Shown piece by piece: positions 45,881 to 58,490 of a stretch of DNA of 64,000 nt. A model generated the notes under the pieces. That model was not told the DNA's origin and searched no databases. It worked only from the letters and a program-made list of their open reading frames with translations. Each line of letters opens with the position of its first letter. Position 1 is the first letter of the stretch. Origin of the DNA: Diatrype stigma. Taxonomy: Eukaryota; Ascomycota; Sordariomycetes; Xylariales; Diatrypaceae. The stretch spans positions 186,001 through 250,000 of the forward strand of contig JAKJXP020000028.1 of NCBI GenBank assembly GCA_022225965.2, in the 5' to 3' direction. The position numbers were made by a program, and so were the translations under genes.

Positions 45881-48557
45881 CGCAATTATCGATTAACGGA
45901 AGCAGCAAAAATGTATTACCGAACGGGAAAATTTTGCTAAAATTAAAGTTTAAGCAACCATTTAGGCCTTTATTAATAGGCAATTCAAAACCGTTAAAGC
46001 TATTATTATAACTTTCGGAGCGCCTTATTATAAAACCTTAAGCCGCTTAAAAAGCCATTATCTTATTAATTAAAACGGAGGCCATAATAAAATACTTAAC
46101 GAAATTTAAAATGGCGCCCTTTATGTAGCCATTTAACGTTTAGTTTTAAATAAAAGCCATATTAGCTTATACCGTTTTTAGCAAATAGCTAACGAAATAC
46201 TTAAATAAACATATTTACCTAATGCTAAATTACGCCAAATAAAGCATAAATAAGCAAAGCGATATTTAATAAGGCATCGCGATTTATTTAAACGAATACG
46301 CGTTCGTTCGTAATTATTTAAACAAAGAATGGCTAACGATAAAGCTAATTTCGAACGCTAATACGTAAAGCTTCGTTAATATATAAAAAAAAAACGATAT
46401 TAAGTAAGAAAATTTTTAAAATATAAATAAAACGAAATTTCGAATTGGCTGTATTAATAAATATTAAATATAAACGTATTATAAAGTTATTAAATTAAAA
46501 ATTATCGATTTCGAATCGAAAATACTAACGACCGTTATTAAAACAATATTAGCTATAAACAAAGTTATTTTTATTTTTATAATTTTTCCTAAATTAAATA
46601 TATTTAAAAAATTCGTTAATAATAACCTTAACGAAAATATTATTATTTATATAACAAATAATAAATAAATCGATAACGTTATTGCTTTTAAATGGCTTAA
46701 ATATTTCGAATTTTTTATCCGTTTCAAAAATCCTATTTAAAAACGCCTATTATTGGTAAATAATAAATAAAAGCCCACGGTATTGTTATATTTCCCTTGC
46801 CGAAATATTCGTTAAATAAGCTATAACCGTTAAATATAAGGGTTTTTTAAGCCTATAAAACATATTATTAGCGTTAAATATGATACGCCATCGAAAAGAA
46901 AGCGGTAAATTATAAAAAAAATAATTTCTTAATCGGGCTTAAAATTATTCGGCAACGTACGTTTAAAGAAAAAACTATCCGAAACGCTTGGAAAAAAGTT
47001 AATATATGCCCATAAAAGCCTAACGTTATGTTTAATAAAATTACTAATCTTATATCGTCGATTATTAATACGAACATGTTATAAAGCAAATTTAAATACA
47101 TTTTCCCCTTAAATAACCGATTAAATATTAATTCGAATATATTTAATAATAAAAAGGAAAAAACAAAAAATGAAAAAAATTAGAATTTATTAAAAAGCAT
47201 TCATTTAATAAGGAATAAATTGGCCCTTTTTCGTATATTTTTTAAAACTATTTCATAATTAAAAGCTGGCATTTTTAAAATAAATATTAAAGCCATTCGA
47301 AAATACGCATTATACGTATAAGCGCAAATAAAAAACCATAAAATTTCGAAAATTCCATTAATTCTTACCGTAATACGAATACTTTCGAAATAAAATAAGG
47401 CCATTACTACCATAGCGATTAACGGTTTAAAAATTACTAATAAACTTCGTCGATTACGGAATGGTATTACCGAACGCAAAAAACGGAAAAAAAAAACCGA
47501 ATATTAAGCAAACATGGCCCCTTAAAGGCAAGTAATTTTCGCCTTCGCGCTGTTAACGATAATAATTATAAACGGGCGGCGCAAAAAAAAAAAAAAATTG
47601 CGCCTTCGAAAAAAGGCCGAAAAACAAAAAGAAACAACCATTAAGGCGTAGCTTAAAGTAATAAAAAATAACTAAATTATATCGATTCAGTTACGAAAAA
47701 ATCAATACATATAATAAAAGTTACTTTTTCTTTAAAAAAAAAAGCTTAATAGGTACGGGTAACTTTTAAAGAATACCAATTAATTACGTACCTTTTATAT
47801 GGTTTAACGGAAAATGCAATATGCATATACATTTTCGAAACCTTCGAAATAAAAAAACAAAATAATTATTACACTTAATCGTTAAGAAAAAATCGAAAAA
47901 CGAAACTTTAAATATAAAAAAATAACGTATTAAAAAAAAAGATAAATCCGGATATTTACGAAAAAATATAAAATAAATACTTAGAAATTTCTTACGATCG
48001 CAATATCTTTATTTAAATGCCCGAATTACTACCCGATTTGGTAATAATTAAAAAGTTTTGCCGATAATAAAAGGTTACTTCGAAAAATACGTCCGTTAAA
48101 CGGGCAAAAATAATACGGATAAAAAAAAACGTATTTCGAATGCTTTTTAAAAAAAAGCCATTAAAATTAATAACTTCCAAAATTTGGGCTTTATAAAAAA
48201 TAATGAAAATAACGGCATAAGAGTTATTAAAAATAAAGATATAAAAAGTAATTTTAAAAAATCTGAAAAATCCGAAAATGATTTTAATAAATTCAAGGCT
48301 TGCAATAAAAAATTCGAAAAAATTGCTAAAAAATAAAATAATTCGGGCTTTATTAAGTAATTAATTATTTATTATAAAAAATCGAAGTTATTAATGGCTT
48401 TAAATTATTAAAGCCTTTGCAATTAGCCCCTTATTAATTTTTTATTGCAATTATTATAACCGTATTGCAATTCGCCTTAAGCGAATAATAAGTACCAAAA
48501 GTACTACTTGCGCTTCCATATAAATTTGGTATATTCAGAAGTAGCAGCAATTGCCGG

Positions 48558-48635
48558 TTGCTAGCCGAATTGCTAGTTTAAGACCCAGGTTCATTACAGT
48601 GAACCGAATCGTCGATATTAGACCAGGTGGGTACC
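48558..48635 (-). repeat. right terminal inverted repeat of pogo-class element
   Basis: Reverse complement of the left end. It retains more G and C (for example CCTGGGTCTTAAACTAGC against CCTAAGTCTTAAATTAGC). Confidence 0.85.
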
Positions 48636-48637
48636 TA

Positions 48638-50542
48638 CCGTACAATGCGTTGAAGTGCTATGCAACTAGCTAACGTTGGCGGGTCTCCGAGCAGCAGCAG
48701 TCAAAGCGCGAAAAAGGCACAGGACAGAAGTGACAAAAAGAAACGTTTCGTGACGCAGGAAATATTCCTAGCGTGCGCAAGAAAAAAATCCCCTAATGCG
48801 ACCTTGACAGGGGCATAATCTGACGACCCCTCAAAACAAAGGTCTCGGTAGTTGAAGCGCAACCACCCACGTGCAGCTATCCAGCCTCGGTGCTCCTCTG
48901 GATGCATACAGCTAGCATTGGAGTGGCTCTTTGATAATAGGGAGCAATACTACGTAGTAAGAAAACCTGTTTATTAGCTGCCTATCGCGCGCCAAAAACA
49001 CACGCTCACGCTTTCTCTAGTCATTCCCTCCCGCGCTCTTCTCAGGGCGCCGGGGCCTAGCTACATGCTATAGGTACCTGGCTACCTACAGTAGCTGGGG
49101 CGCACTATGTATACACGTGGGTATCTCCGAAACTAGTAGGGAACGCTAGCACAGCAGGAAGATACCCCTGACCGACCCCAACGCGCTTCTTGGCCGAGAC
49201 GGTACGTACTTAGAAGTAGGTATGTACTTTGCACGTACAATCTGACCATGTAACTCTGGAGATCGTATCCTACCTACCAGCCTACATACATACCCTACAT
49301 AGACATGGACATGGACTGGGTTCCTACCAACCTACCTAGGCATTTTACTAGGCATTTTATAAGCACTACGGGTATTTAGGTCTCGGAGCTTGCATCGCGA
49401 CTCCCTGTGGATCTCCCCCGAGGTGGCTAGCATTGAGCAACAACCCTGAACGATGTATACATACCAACCTAGGTATGTGTGTATGTATGAAAGAAGAGGT
49501 TACTTATCTTGCCTACCTATGCCAGGTAGCAGCTATCGAGTTCAGACCTAACCAGGAGCTAACTAGGAGAGATCGGACGAGAGAGATCGACCGCACTGTA
49601 GCAGGCAAGGCACATTGCGCCGTTTCCTCAACAAATAGAACGCCATATTCGGCATCGTACAACCGATTCGTCTATGTAGTTGCCTAGGTATCCCAAGAGC
49701 AAGGCGCTGAAGAGAGAGAGCATGAGGCATTACGTGACCGGCTCTAAACAACAACAAGAACCACAAGAACAACAAGGAAAACAAAACTTACATGCTAGCA
49801 GCATTCGTAAAGAGAAGCCACTGCCATGTAGATGTAGATGTCTTCCTTGTCAGTCACACCGATACCCGTGTATGTATATGTGCGTGTATGCATTCGACTT
49901 CTAGCTAGCCTGCGTCGCAACTACATACGTACGTTCGTCCCCCACACCGCGATGAGAATCCCAGATCGGAACGGATGTTGTATGTATGTGGTATGTATGT
50001 GTATATGTATGTCTATCTGCCATATGCATGCGCGTGGCAGTGAACCTGCGAGGTACATACATAAGGTATGGTTAGCTATATACGGTACTACGTAGACGCT
50101 TCGGCGTGAGGCGATCCTCACCGCATCAAGGGGGTCCTGCACGATGGTATGCGGGCCGTTGAGAAGAAATAAGAAAAAAAGAGAGACAGCATACCTATAG
50201 CATGCCCGGGGAATTTATGTATGTATGTACCACGTACGATACACGGGCAGGGAACAGGGGCACTGGGTTCCTCGACTTTGCTCAATGGGCCAGCGCGGAG
50301 AGCGCGGGGGGGCCAAGGTACCTGCCTGTAACCACCTGTAACTAGTAGGTAGGCAGGGGGAAATTCGCGACGATGGATGCCATGCCATGCCTAAGTGTTT
50401 ATTACCAGCTAGTTCCGTAGCGGCTGTTGCAGCACTGTGAGGATAGTTAATGAAGGGAAGAAGGTTAATGAAGGGAAGAAGGAAAAGAAAACGCAGAGAA
50501 GTGATAGCTCATGTATTATGAAAAGAAGAACAAGAAAGACGA

Positions 50543-50574
<32 letters not shown>

Positions 50575-53500
50575 AAGAACGAAGGAGAAAAGCCACAGTT
50601 GTATTCCGAGACTGGGGGGAGGGGGGGCGGTGATAATCTGACAAACAAGGGGGGTCTTTTTGGTTCTTGCATTGAACGAAACAATCGACAAGCTTGTTGC
50701 ATTACATTGCAAGGGTATATGTCATCATCATACATAGTTGAACCTGAGTTGCTCGGCCGAAAGCTTGGCATCTCATCTCTCTTTTCCACCGTGGTATTTG
50801 TTACCTACATACAAACTTGCTTAGGTACTTAGATAGCAGATAGCAGTTCACTGTCAAGTCTTCGCCCGTTGCTACCTCGGGGGTTTAAGGCGGTTTCTTG
50901 TTCCTGCTGTTCAGCTGGCTAACCTACCTAGCTATGGCGGCTCGGAGTTACAGACCGAGTAGCTATGGAGCTTGACAATACCGTTTCAATCTAAATCAAC
51001 AGGAACCGAACAACGGTCAACGCCACCATACTAACTGCTGTAAGTAGTACGTAGGCTATGTATGTAGCAGAGCTAAACCGTATGGTACGCATGTAAGTAG
51101 CAGGAGGCGGCTAATTCCTAGTGTATCTCGTTCCGCCGCGGCGCGGACCCATCCAGGGGATGGCTACCTTATTTAGCGAGTTTGGGCTGATGTTCTACAT
51201 ATTACACATCTGTCCACGAAGTACATACCTGCTTCATCATAAGATGCTGTAGAGATAGACGATGGAGATAGCGTTGCAGTCGGTGTTTGGGAGGGGGTGG
51301 GAGAGGGAGAGAGGGTAGTAGGGAGAGGGGAAGGCAGGGGCGCATTGGGGAACATCGAAAAAAAAGATTATGTGAGCGGTTGCCGCAAGCGCCAGGCAGG
51401 AGGAGCTAAGGCCAGAAAGATCTCTGCATCTGCTTTTCTCTCCTCCGCATTTTTTGGCCCCGGGGGTGGTAAGGAACAAGGGTTGAGGGAGGGAGGGAGG
51501 CTTTTCCCTCGACTTTCGGGTATTGGTAAGATCTGTAAACCGAAAAACAGCGGTGGTGGTGGTAGTAGTAGTCAATGGCTTGCCGGCGTGGGATTTCTCT
51601 CGCGGGAAGGGCGTAACAAAGACAGCTCCTGCTGCAGGCTCAGCTTACGCGCACGTTCACACTCACACTGACACTGTCACTCACACAGGTTTATGTGCGT
51701 GCTACGGAACGCAATGGAGAATAAAACCACGCATCTCAGCCAGGTGCCCAACCATCAGGGTGCTTGGTCAGGGTATGTGAGAGACATTATCGGCCGGGAC
51801 AGCTACAGACACCGAGGAGCAAAAGTGAGTGGCTCAACTTTTTTTTTTGTTCTATTCTGCCGGTTGTGGCTGTCTCCTGTCCACCTAATTCGTAATCGTA
51901 ATTTAACTTACATACAAACCATGCTTTTTTCATCTACGTAGGGCTCCGTGGTGGATGGCCGACGTACGATAGATAGATATGAGTGAAGGTCTGCTGCTCG
52001 TGTCTACAAGCGCGTTTGGCTGCCCGTGGACTGTTGCAGGTATGGATGGATGGATGGATGGACGAGCATATGGGGTTTCTATCACATCTCATCTCCAGCG
52101 CGTGAAGCGTCTGATCTGTTTCACCAGCGCGTGCCCTCGTTGCGTCACCAAAAGAGGGAATGAATCATTGCTTCTCCCTCTCCCTGGAAGAGAAGAACCC
52201 TGGTTGCCTTCCTATCTGGACATAATAAGTGGCTGGTATTATAGGGACAAGCCGATCTGTTATGAGGAACTACGGATTGATAAGACGTGGATAGTGGAGC
52301 CGAGTTGCGTATTGGTCGAACGGCCGAGAGGCAAATGAGAAAAGAATGGTAAGCCTGCCGAAAATGACCTGATTTTCTGGTTTCTTGTTCTGCTCCTTCT
52401 CTTCGGCTGTACAACGCACATATGTAATGCTTTATTTTGTTGGTGTGTTGTTGCCTCGAAAAGCAAGGCTCGCACTTCGTAACTGATTACGACGTAATCC
52501 TGACGCTCTGCTTTCCTGTATTGGAATCTGCTTGATTAGGTAAGTTTGCTATTAGAGGTCGACGTCTAGCAGCAGTACCCAGGTAGCATTGCTAGCCGGA
52601 CATGGAGGAGGGCTGCCTCGTGTATGTAAGAGAGCCGTCTACATTATCCACTCAACGGCACGGTGTTCTGGCCAATCACAGGATCCGTGACAGGACGTGA
52701 TATCCAGCCCATCCCGTCATTCTTCCTCGAGCCCAATTCCTGTTTAGTCTAGACAGGTTGGTCAATCCGGCCGTTGCAATCGTGAAACAAAAAAAGGTAT
52801 TATTATTTCCATCGCCTCGTATTATACTCTCGCCCTCTGCCTCTCGAGGGAAAGGGCACTTCCATTCACTTGACCAATTCCACCCACTTGATCGCTCGCT
52901 CGCTCGCTTGCTTTACTCCAGGCCGCCGCCAGCCAGTAAACCAACTAACCGACCACCCATATGCGCCCCCTTTTCTCTTTTTTCTCTTATCTTTGGTACC
53001 GACTCCGAACATGAAATGTGCTGCTACCACAATTGCAACCGCCGTACCATACCGTGCCATGCCACACACACCCACGCACCACATACGCACACAAAAATCC
53101 ACACAATCTCCAGGCTCCTGAACATGCTGAGGGGTATCTTTGTAATCCGCAGTTTCCGTCCAATTCGCTGCTACCACACAATGCAATGACTTCGAAGAGC
53201 AAAAATTGTTTCTTTGTCGTCGTCGGTTTCCCCTTCCTCCCGTGTTGTTCTTTCTCCGCGTCGCCTCGTGTCCGATCAAATCCGTCATTAGGGTTGGGGG
53301 GTTTCAGAGTAAGGAATAGAATCGAAAGGAGAGTGTTTTGTTCATGTCGTATCATATGCGGTATGCACTGATTAGGTTTTAACTATATGCCGCTCGGGTA
53401 TTTTGTAATGAGCGTGTAAGAGAGCATTAAGTAGTGCAAACCGAAAAAAATCAAATAAAAAAGCTCAATAACATATGGGTATTGGGGATATGTATCCAGA

Positions 53501-53915
53501 GAAATCTATGCCCATTATGAAAAATTAGAATAAACGAATTGGATTCGCTAGGGTCTCGTGATCGATATCTTCTCGTATCGTACGCCAAGAGTAGAGGACC
53601 TAAAGCTTTGGGATCGAGTTGTATAGAGACCAGACGGCGCTGGTGTAACGCCAAGCGTATTCTTGCCGCTGGTAGTTTCGGGTAGAGTAGGTCAAGTTAT
53701 CGGTTTTGGGTTGATTGATATGAGCTATGAGCTATGGGGGTTGTCGGCCCGAGAGTCGTCGGGTATCGTCATCGCCGCGCCTGGGCAGGATTATGTCTGC
53801 TTCTTCTCTTGTGTAACCTGGCTTGTCGTGCGAGTTCCTCTCACTCGTGAAGCTGCCGTGAATAGACGGGGTCTCCGGACCCAGGGGCCGAAACCCCTGG
53901 CGGAGACGCTGATTG
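48638..53915. other. 5.3-kb gene-poor region
   Basis: No gene recognised. Rich in TACC/GGTA and GTAT microsatellite-like sequence, purine/pyrimidine-skewed stretches (about 50440-50640 and 51290-51330) and a (GAC)n tract. The last part should contain the 3' UTR of the Myb gene. Confidence 0.45.
50538..50573. repeat. (GAC)n trinucleotide repeat
   Basis: About twelve GAC units with one GGC interruption. Confidence 0.9.
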
Positions 53916-54827
53916 CTATAAGTTCTCTTCTTGCGGCTCCTCCTCCGGATCCGGTTCTGGTGCCTCTCCGGACAGTACTAGAGCCCGGGACTGGCACGCC
54001 TGCGGAGTGAAACCCGGCCCTACTTTGTTCGACACGAACCGCCATTTCTCGTTTTCCCAGTCGCGTAGAGCAGATTGTAATTTTTGATCCTATAAGTCAA
54101 AGAAAGTAAGAAACTTGGCACCGCCTATGAAAACATCTTGACCCATACGCATAAAAAGAAGTTTGGTGGGCAGAGGGAAGCTTACCGTTTCCTCAGTCCA
54201 CTGTGTGGTTTTTGCCTTTAGTTTTGTGCAGTACCGCACCTGGAGGGTGCCGGAAGATCGACCGGGAAAGAAGTCGGCGATTTGTTTCCACGTCAGGCTC
54301 TTGTTCTCCTTAAGATCAATGAGCAGCTGATCATCTTCGGGTGTGAATTTCAGCTTCGGCCCCCTCGGTCTCGGCGCGGGTGCCGGCATCCCAACGGTGC
54401 CCACGACGCTCGGCGCGCCCCCAACGGCGCCGCCCATGCTTCCTTCCCCGTCACGTCTCATCATCTTGGAAGGCGGCCCTTGGTCCGGCAGTCGATGGTG
54501 GTGGTGTGTTGGCGCAGCGCCGGCCGCTTGTGCGTAGGCCGCGCCCATGGACTGCATCGAGTCGAGCTCACTCTGCTCGAGATCAGTCATACCGGATACG
54601 GAGAGCTCAAGCTCCTCTGCCCTGGGTCGCTTCGGACCTGAACTATGAGACTGGCTTGGCGTCATGGACGGGTACAAAGGGGCTACCACGGAGTGAGGCG
54701 AGGGCCCGGGGGCGCCGTAATGATGTGAAGGGCCCGGATGTCCCATGTGTCGCGCCCCCGGGTGGCTGCCTAGATGCGCCGGATCCATGAGGATCGGGTG
54801 GTGGTGGGCGGAGTGATGCTGGGACAT
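53916..54827 (-). CDS. Myb/SANT-domain DNA-binding protein, 5' end not resolved
   Basis: Two exons seen, 54186 upwards and 53916-54089, joined over a 96-nt intron (GTAAGC..ATAG). The DNA-binding part spans the splice. Repeat 1 reads KFTPEDDQLLIDLKENKSL and TWKQIADFFPGRSSGTLQVR with the Trp-spaced Myb pattern. Repeat 2 begins TQWTEETDQKLQSALRDWEN and runs to KWRFVSNKVGPGFTPQACQS. A short acidic tail follows. The N-terminal part is His/Pro/Ser-rich, probably disordered. It is likely a nuclear transcription regulator; no orthologue named. The start given is the first ATG of the frame (304 codons with stop). The frame stays open and similar in composition (SHPGEQSQTPHPYDAHHHHN) to about 55215 without an ATG, so a further upstream exon with the real start is likely. 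Confidence 0.8.
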
Positions 54828-57800
54828 GGTGTGGTGAGTATGCGACTGCGGCGGCTCATGAAGACTTCCCTGGGGCGTATGCTGCAACGGGTGCCCGCGG
54901 TTATGGTGATGATGCGCGTCGTATGGGTGTGGGGTCTGGCTCTGCTCGCCCGGGTGCGACTCCTGGGGAGAGTAGTCGACATTGTAGTCTGGCCCTACTC
55001 TGTAATTGCCCGCCAGCGTGTCTCCGATGCATGGGTTCCGCCAGAGCGAACCGCTCTGGACGGTCGCCGGGCTCTGAGGGGAAAGAATTTGATGGACTGA
55101 GGCCCCCCTAGGGTGCTGCTGGCTTGGTGTTATCCTCGTAGAGGGAGAATTGGTGGTACGCGTGTCGACGAAGAGACCCGTCTTGCCTGTTTTTCGTCTA
55201 ACTACTACTACGATTAGGCGGGGCTGTCGTCCTCCGAACAGCCAGGCGAGTGTGCTGTGTGCGGTCGGTAGCCGTAGACTGCTGACCTATCCAGATCTGG
55301 GAAGTGGTATGGTTGGTGGGCGGCGGTAGTGGTGGTGATAATGGGAATAATAATGAAGGTAGGTAGTGGTAAGAGTGGTAGTGGTGGTGGCGAAAGCGAG
55401 CTTCTTTTTCTGTCTTACAAGTGGAGGGTTGCCAAAGGAATCAGAAGCCAAGATGGGTGTGTGCTAAGCCTTGCAGACATTCGATGATTCAAATGGTACC
55501 TTGTCCTTCGCTGGTTCTTATTCCGCTTAAGATCTATTATATAGCAATAGTAGATCAAGACGGGGAATAAAGGAGGGTGGGCAAGGGCTGCATTATATCG
55601 TCTGATATTCTCTACCAAGGACAGGGGCGGGGACTGGGAGCAGCGGACGTGCACTAAAACAGACTGGCTTTCTCTTTTCATCCAGGAGTTAAAGCACTAG
55701 GGCGGATTCGCCATGCGCGAGAGCAGACAAGAAGGATAGGGTTCCCAACTGGGTGTGGAGATTTAGTTCGCGCTGTCCAACGGTGACCGTGGCATAAATT
55801 TGGGAACTTATGCCAAGGGCTAACCGTCTGCCGATATGGGAACGAGCACGGAATAGTAGCCGGACGGTATGATGCAACCGACAGGGACAACCAGGGTAAT
55901 GAAGGCCTGACAGACAGATAGACTGAGGATCTCGGGTAGGGAAAGACTCGAAAAAGATATCTCTCCCGGCTAGCCAAGCTGTTTTTGTGTTCCAACTGGG
56001 GACTACCACAGGTATGGCAATTCGAGACAGCCCACTTATACAGGCCGCAAGGGCCGGAAAGGGCAAGGAAGATGACAAAACAGGACTACCGGAGAATAAA
56101 GGGAGGGTTCGAGAGGAGATGAGCCTTACCATGCGGTCGGGCAATTGTCTCCAGAGCATGACAGGCGAATTACAGAGGCAGGCAAGATCCACACGAAACT
56201 GACAGCCAGCAGGCGACGACCCTGCTGCTGAACCCGTTCACCAAAACAATGACGAGACCAGGGCCATTGGAACACCCTTGAGCACCCTTGGACACCCTTG
56301 GACCGTTAGATTGCGGGCCAGTGAAGATGGATGTGGGCGTGTAGACATGTACCTCGACCAGTTCCCAAGCCTGCCTGCCCGCCCGCCTGCCCTCCTGGCT
56401 GGCTACATCGTACATCCCAGGTACATACAATACAAGCACACTGGAGACAGCTTGGGTGGGTGGTGGATAGCAGGAGAGGAGACGCAATGGCTGCAATGGA
56501 AACCTTGCCACCGCTCCGCTCGGAGGGTAGGGCTATATTAGAACCGGGGTAGGCTATAATGGTGACAAGGTACCGCGATCCTCGAATGCTAGGAACATTG
56601 AAGCTAGTTTGAAAGCCCCCATAGGGCCAGAAGCCTCTTGCAAGGTTGCGAGCAGCCACAGATTGCCGAAAAAGCACGGGGACACCAGCGGTTCTGACTA
56701 TGCGGCTTTCTGGACTGGACTGTCGTCTCTGCCAGTGTCTGTGAACGTGGAGGCCCGACCAGTATCTGTCGCAGATTCCGAAGTCTGTTCTGCTAGCCGA
56801 CCCCCTCTGCCCCTTTCCGATATGTAACGGTGACATGTAGGTAAGCAGCATGAGGAGCATGAGGAGCATGAGGAGCATGAGCAGCATGAGCAGCATGAGC
56901 AGCAGCATGAGACGAGGGCTCAAAACCACGGCGCAATGGGACAGACATTATGGATATTAGCCGTTGCTACAAGAGGTTCCAGTGTTGATTTGGAGGTGTG
57001 AAAGATGTACGAGTATACAGATGTACCTGGATACTCTGCAGCAGTCTGGGGTAGGTATGTACATCCATCCATGATATACTACCTGGGTGTGTATGCGTTC
57101 GAGGGCCAAGGGCCAAGGGCCAAGACCAAGGACCAAGGGCCTTCAGAGTCGTGTGGAGACGGGGCTGATGACACACCATCCCATCCACCACCAAGACTGC
57201 AAGGCCACTTCCTTGACCACCTGGGCACCTTGAATATGGGAATATGGATATGGGAATATGGATACTGCCCAGGTGGAATATGGATAGCCGCGCGACGCAG
57301 TAGCAACTACATACTAGTACCTAGTAGCACCAGGCAGTAGCAAGTTGAACCTTGGAACCTTGGAAGAGCAGGTACATGCACACATCCATCCACACAGATG
57401 TATGTACATGCCTATACACGTGAGTCTCATACACATACTACCTACATACATGTAACTGCCTACCTTGTACCTACCTAGGTATGTAGACCGTACCTACATG
57501 TAGGTAGGGGTAGGCAGTTTAGGTAAGTGGTCGACTTGATAACCATCGGACAATCAAATCGCCCTCTCCTTCCCGGCAGTTTGGAAATACATTGTTTATA
57601 CGTAATATACTGCGCTACTACTGTGGCTGAATCATTCAGGTACGTAAAGTCGCGACTAGAGTGGTGATCTCCTGGTTACTGAAGAATTTGAAAGCCATCC
57701 ATCCGTTTCAGCGAGATGTTCCCGCTAGCAATCTAGGTGTGTGTGTGTGTGTACATACTACTACCACTACTATCACTACTACCAGACTACCAGACTACCA

Positions 57801-58335
57801 GACCACCACTAACCTACAGCTATTGCACAGTCAGTTAGCATGTACTGCGCAGGTACTCGGACCCTCTTCCTCCTCGGCTGGTGGACCAGAGGTGTGACAG
57901 GTCTGGGTCAAGTCACTTCGAGTTCAACGGCGCAAGCGCGGGATCCCTGCTCGAGAGCTACGGGTCTCCATCAATTAGCGTCTGGTTGCGCCAATCAATG
58001 CAGTGCGAACCGGCGGAGAGAGGGAAAAAGCCCAGAGCGGAAACACAGGTGTCGAACCCCTCGGCCTCTGCCACCCCCTCTGCCCCATCCATCCGACGAC
58101 GCATTGAAGGGCCACCAGGGATTCGCATGAACAAAACGTGCCGAACAATTAAAAGATGTTTTATGCTGCACGTAACGGGTGAAACGAGGAGGCGTTTCCC
58201 GGTCGGTCTTCTAGAAGATGGAGATCGGATTCTAGCGCCAGCCGGTTGGCGGCATGCCTTACATAGTAGAGCTCTGCTTGAAGCTCCTGGGAGCTCTCCC
58301 TGAAGGCTGTGCCATTCTCGTGCGAGACGGGACTA
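54828..58335. other. intergenic, except for a likely 5' exon of the Myb gene
   Basis: 54828 to about 55215 probably belongs to the Myb gene. Beyond that no gene is supported. A 9-bp repeat lies near 56850, a GT tract near 57738 and several TACC/GGTA clusters around 57430-57520. Confidence 0.45.
56845..56911. repeat. 9-bp tandem repeat (GAGCATGAG / CAGCATGAG)
   Basis: About seven units of GAGCATGAG changing to CAGCATGAG; open in several frames only because of the repeat. Confidence 0.9.
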
Positions 58336-58490
58336 CCACGGTATCAGGGGTAAGTCCTAAGACACTGTCATGTATATTCCGCTAAGCGTGGGGCCCTGGA
58401 TTAGCGCAGCCTAGAGCGTTAAGCTCCATAGGGATAGCGCCCGCCAAGGGGTACCCGACAGTGTCTTAAAACTTATGCCTGATGCCGCAG
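58336..58490. mobile_element. 155-bp MITE with inverted ends and TA flanks
   Basis: The two ends are about 34-bp imperfect inverted repeats. The left is CCACGGTATCAGGGGTAAGT and onward, the right the reverse complement with CTGCGGCATCAGGCATAAGT. Both end in the shared TAAGACACTGTC, and most differences are transitions. TA is present on both sides (58334-58335 and 58491-58492), pointing to the Tc1/mariner superfamily. The interior (about 87 bp) is non-coding. Confidence 0.7.

Larger units (their letters stand above)
45399..48635 (+). mobile_element. RIP-mutated pogo-class (Tc1/mariner superfamily) DNA transposon
   Basis: About 3.24 kb bounded by 77-78-bp inverted repeats starting (G)GTACCCACCT and flanked by TA on both sides (45397-45398 and 48636-48637). 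The plus strand holds a wrecked transposase. A psq-type helix-turn-helix remnant (INRQFKTVKAIIITFGAPYY) lies near 45970-46030. A CENP-B/Tc5-like segment with IKHK..AKRYLIRHRDLFKR is near 46240-46300. The first DDE block is NINKTKFRIG at 46420-46449, where the family has NIDETGFRIG-type sequence. A C-terminal part, YKTYYQR, lies near 46850 in a shifted frame. This order is that of fungal pogo/Tan1-like transposases. Stops and loss of the catalytic Asp/Glu mean it is dead. Very AT-rich, CpA-poor, CpG kept: RIP. Confidence 0.82.

Noticed and set aside
56306..56929. 207-codon open stretch on the minus strand
   Set aside because: Its head is a Leu/Met run produced by the 9-bp tandem repeat; no conserved protein character elsewhere.
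57840..58303. Two overlapping open frames of 96 and 140 codons on the plus strand
   Set aside because: Composition is Arg/Ser/Pro-rich without motif, no introns or partner exons could be found, and the region abuts a MITE.
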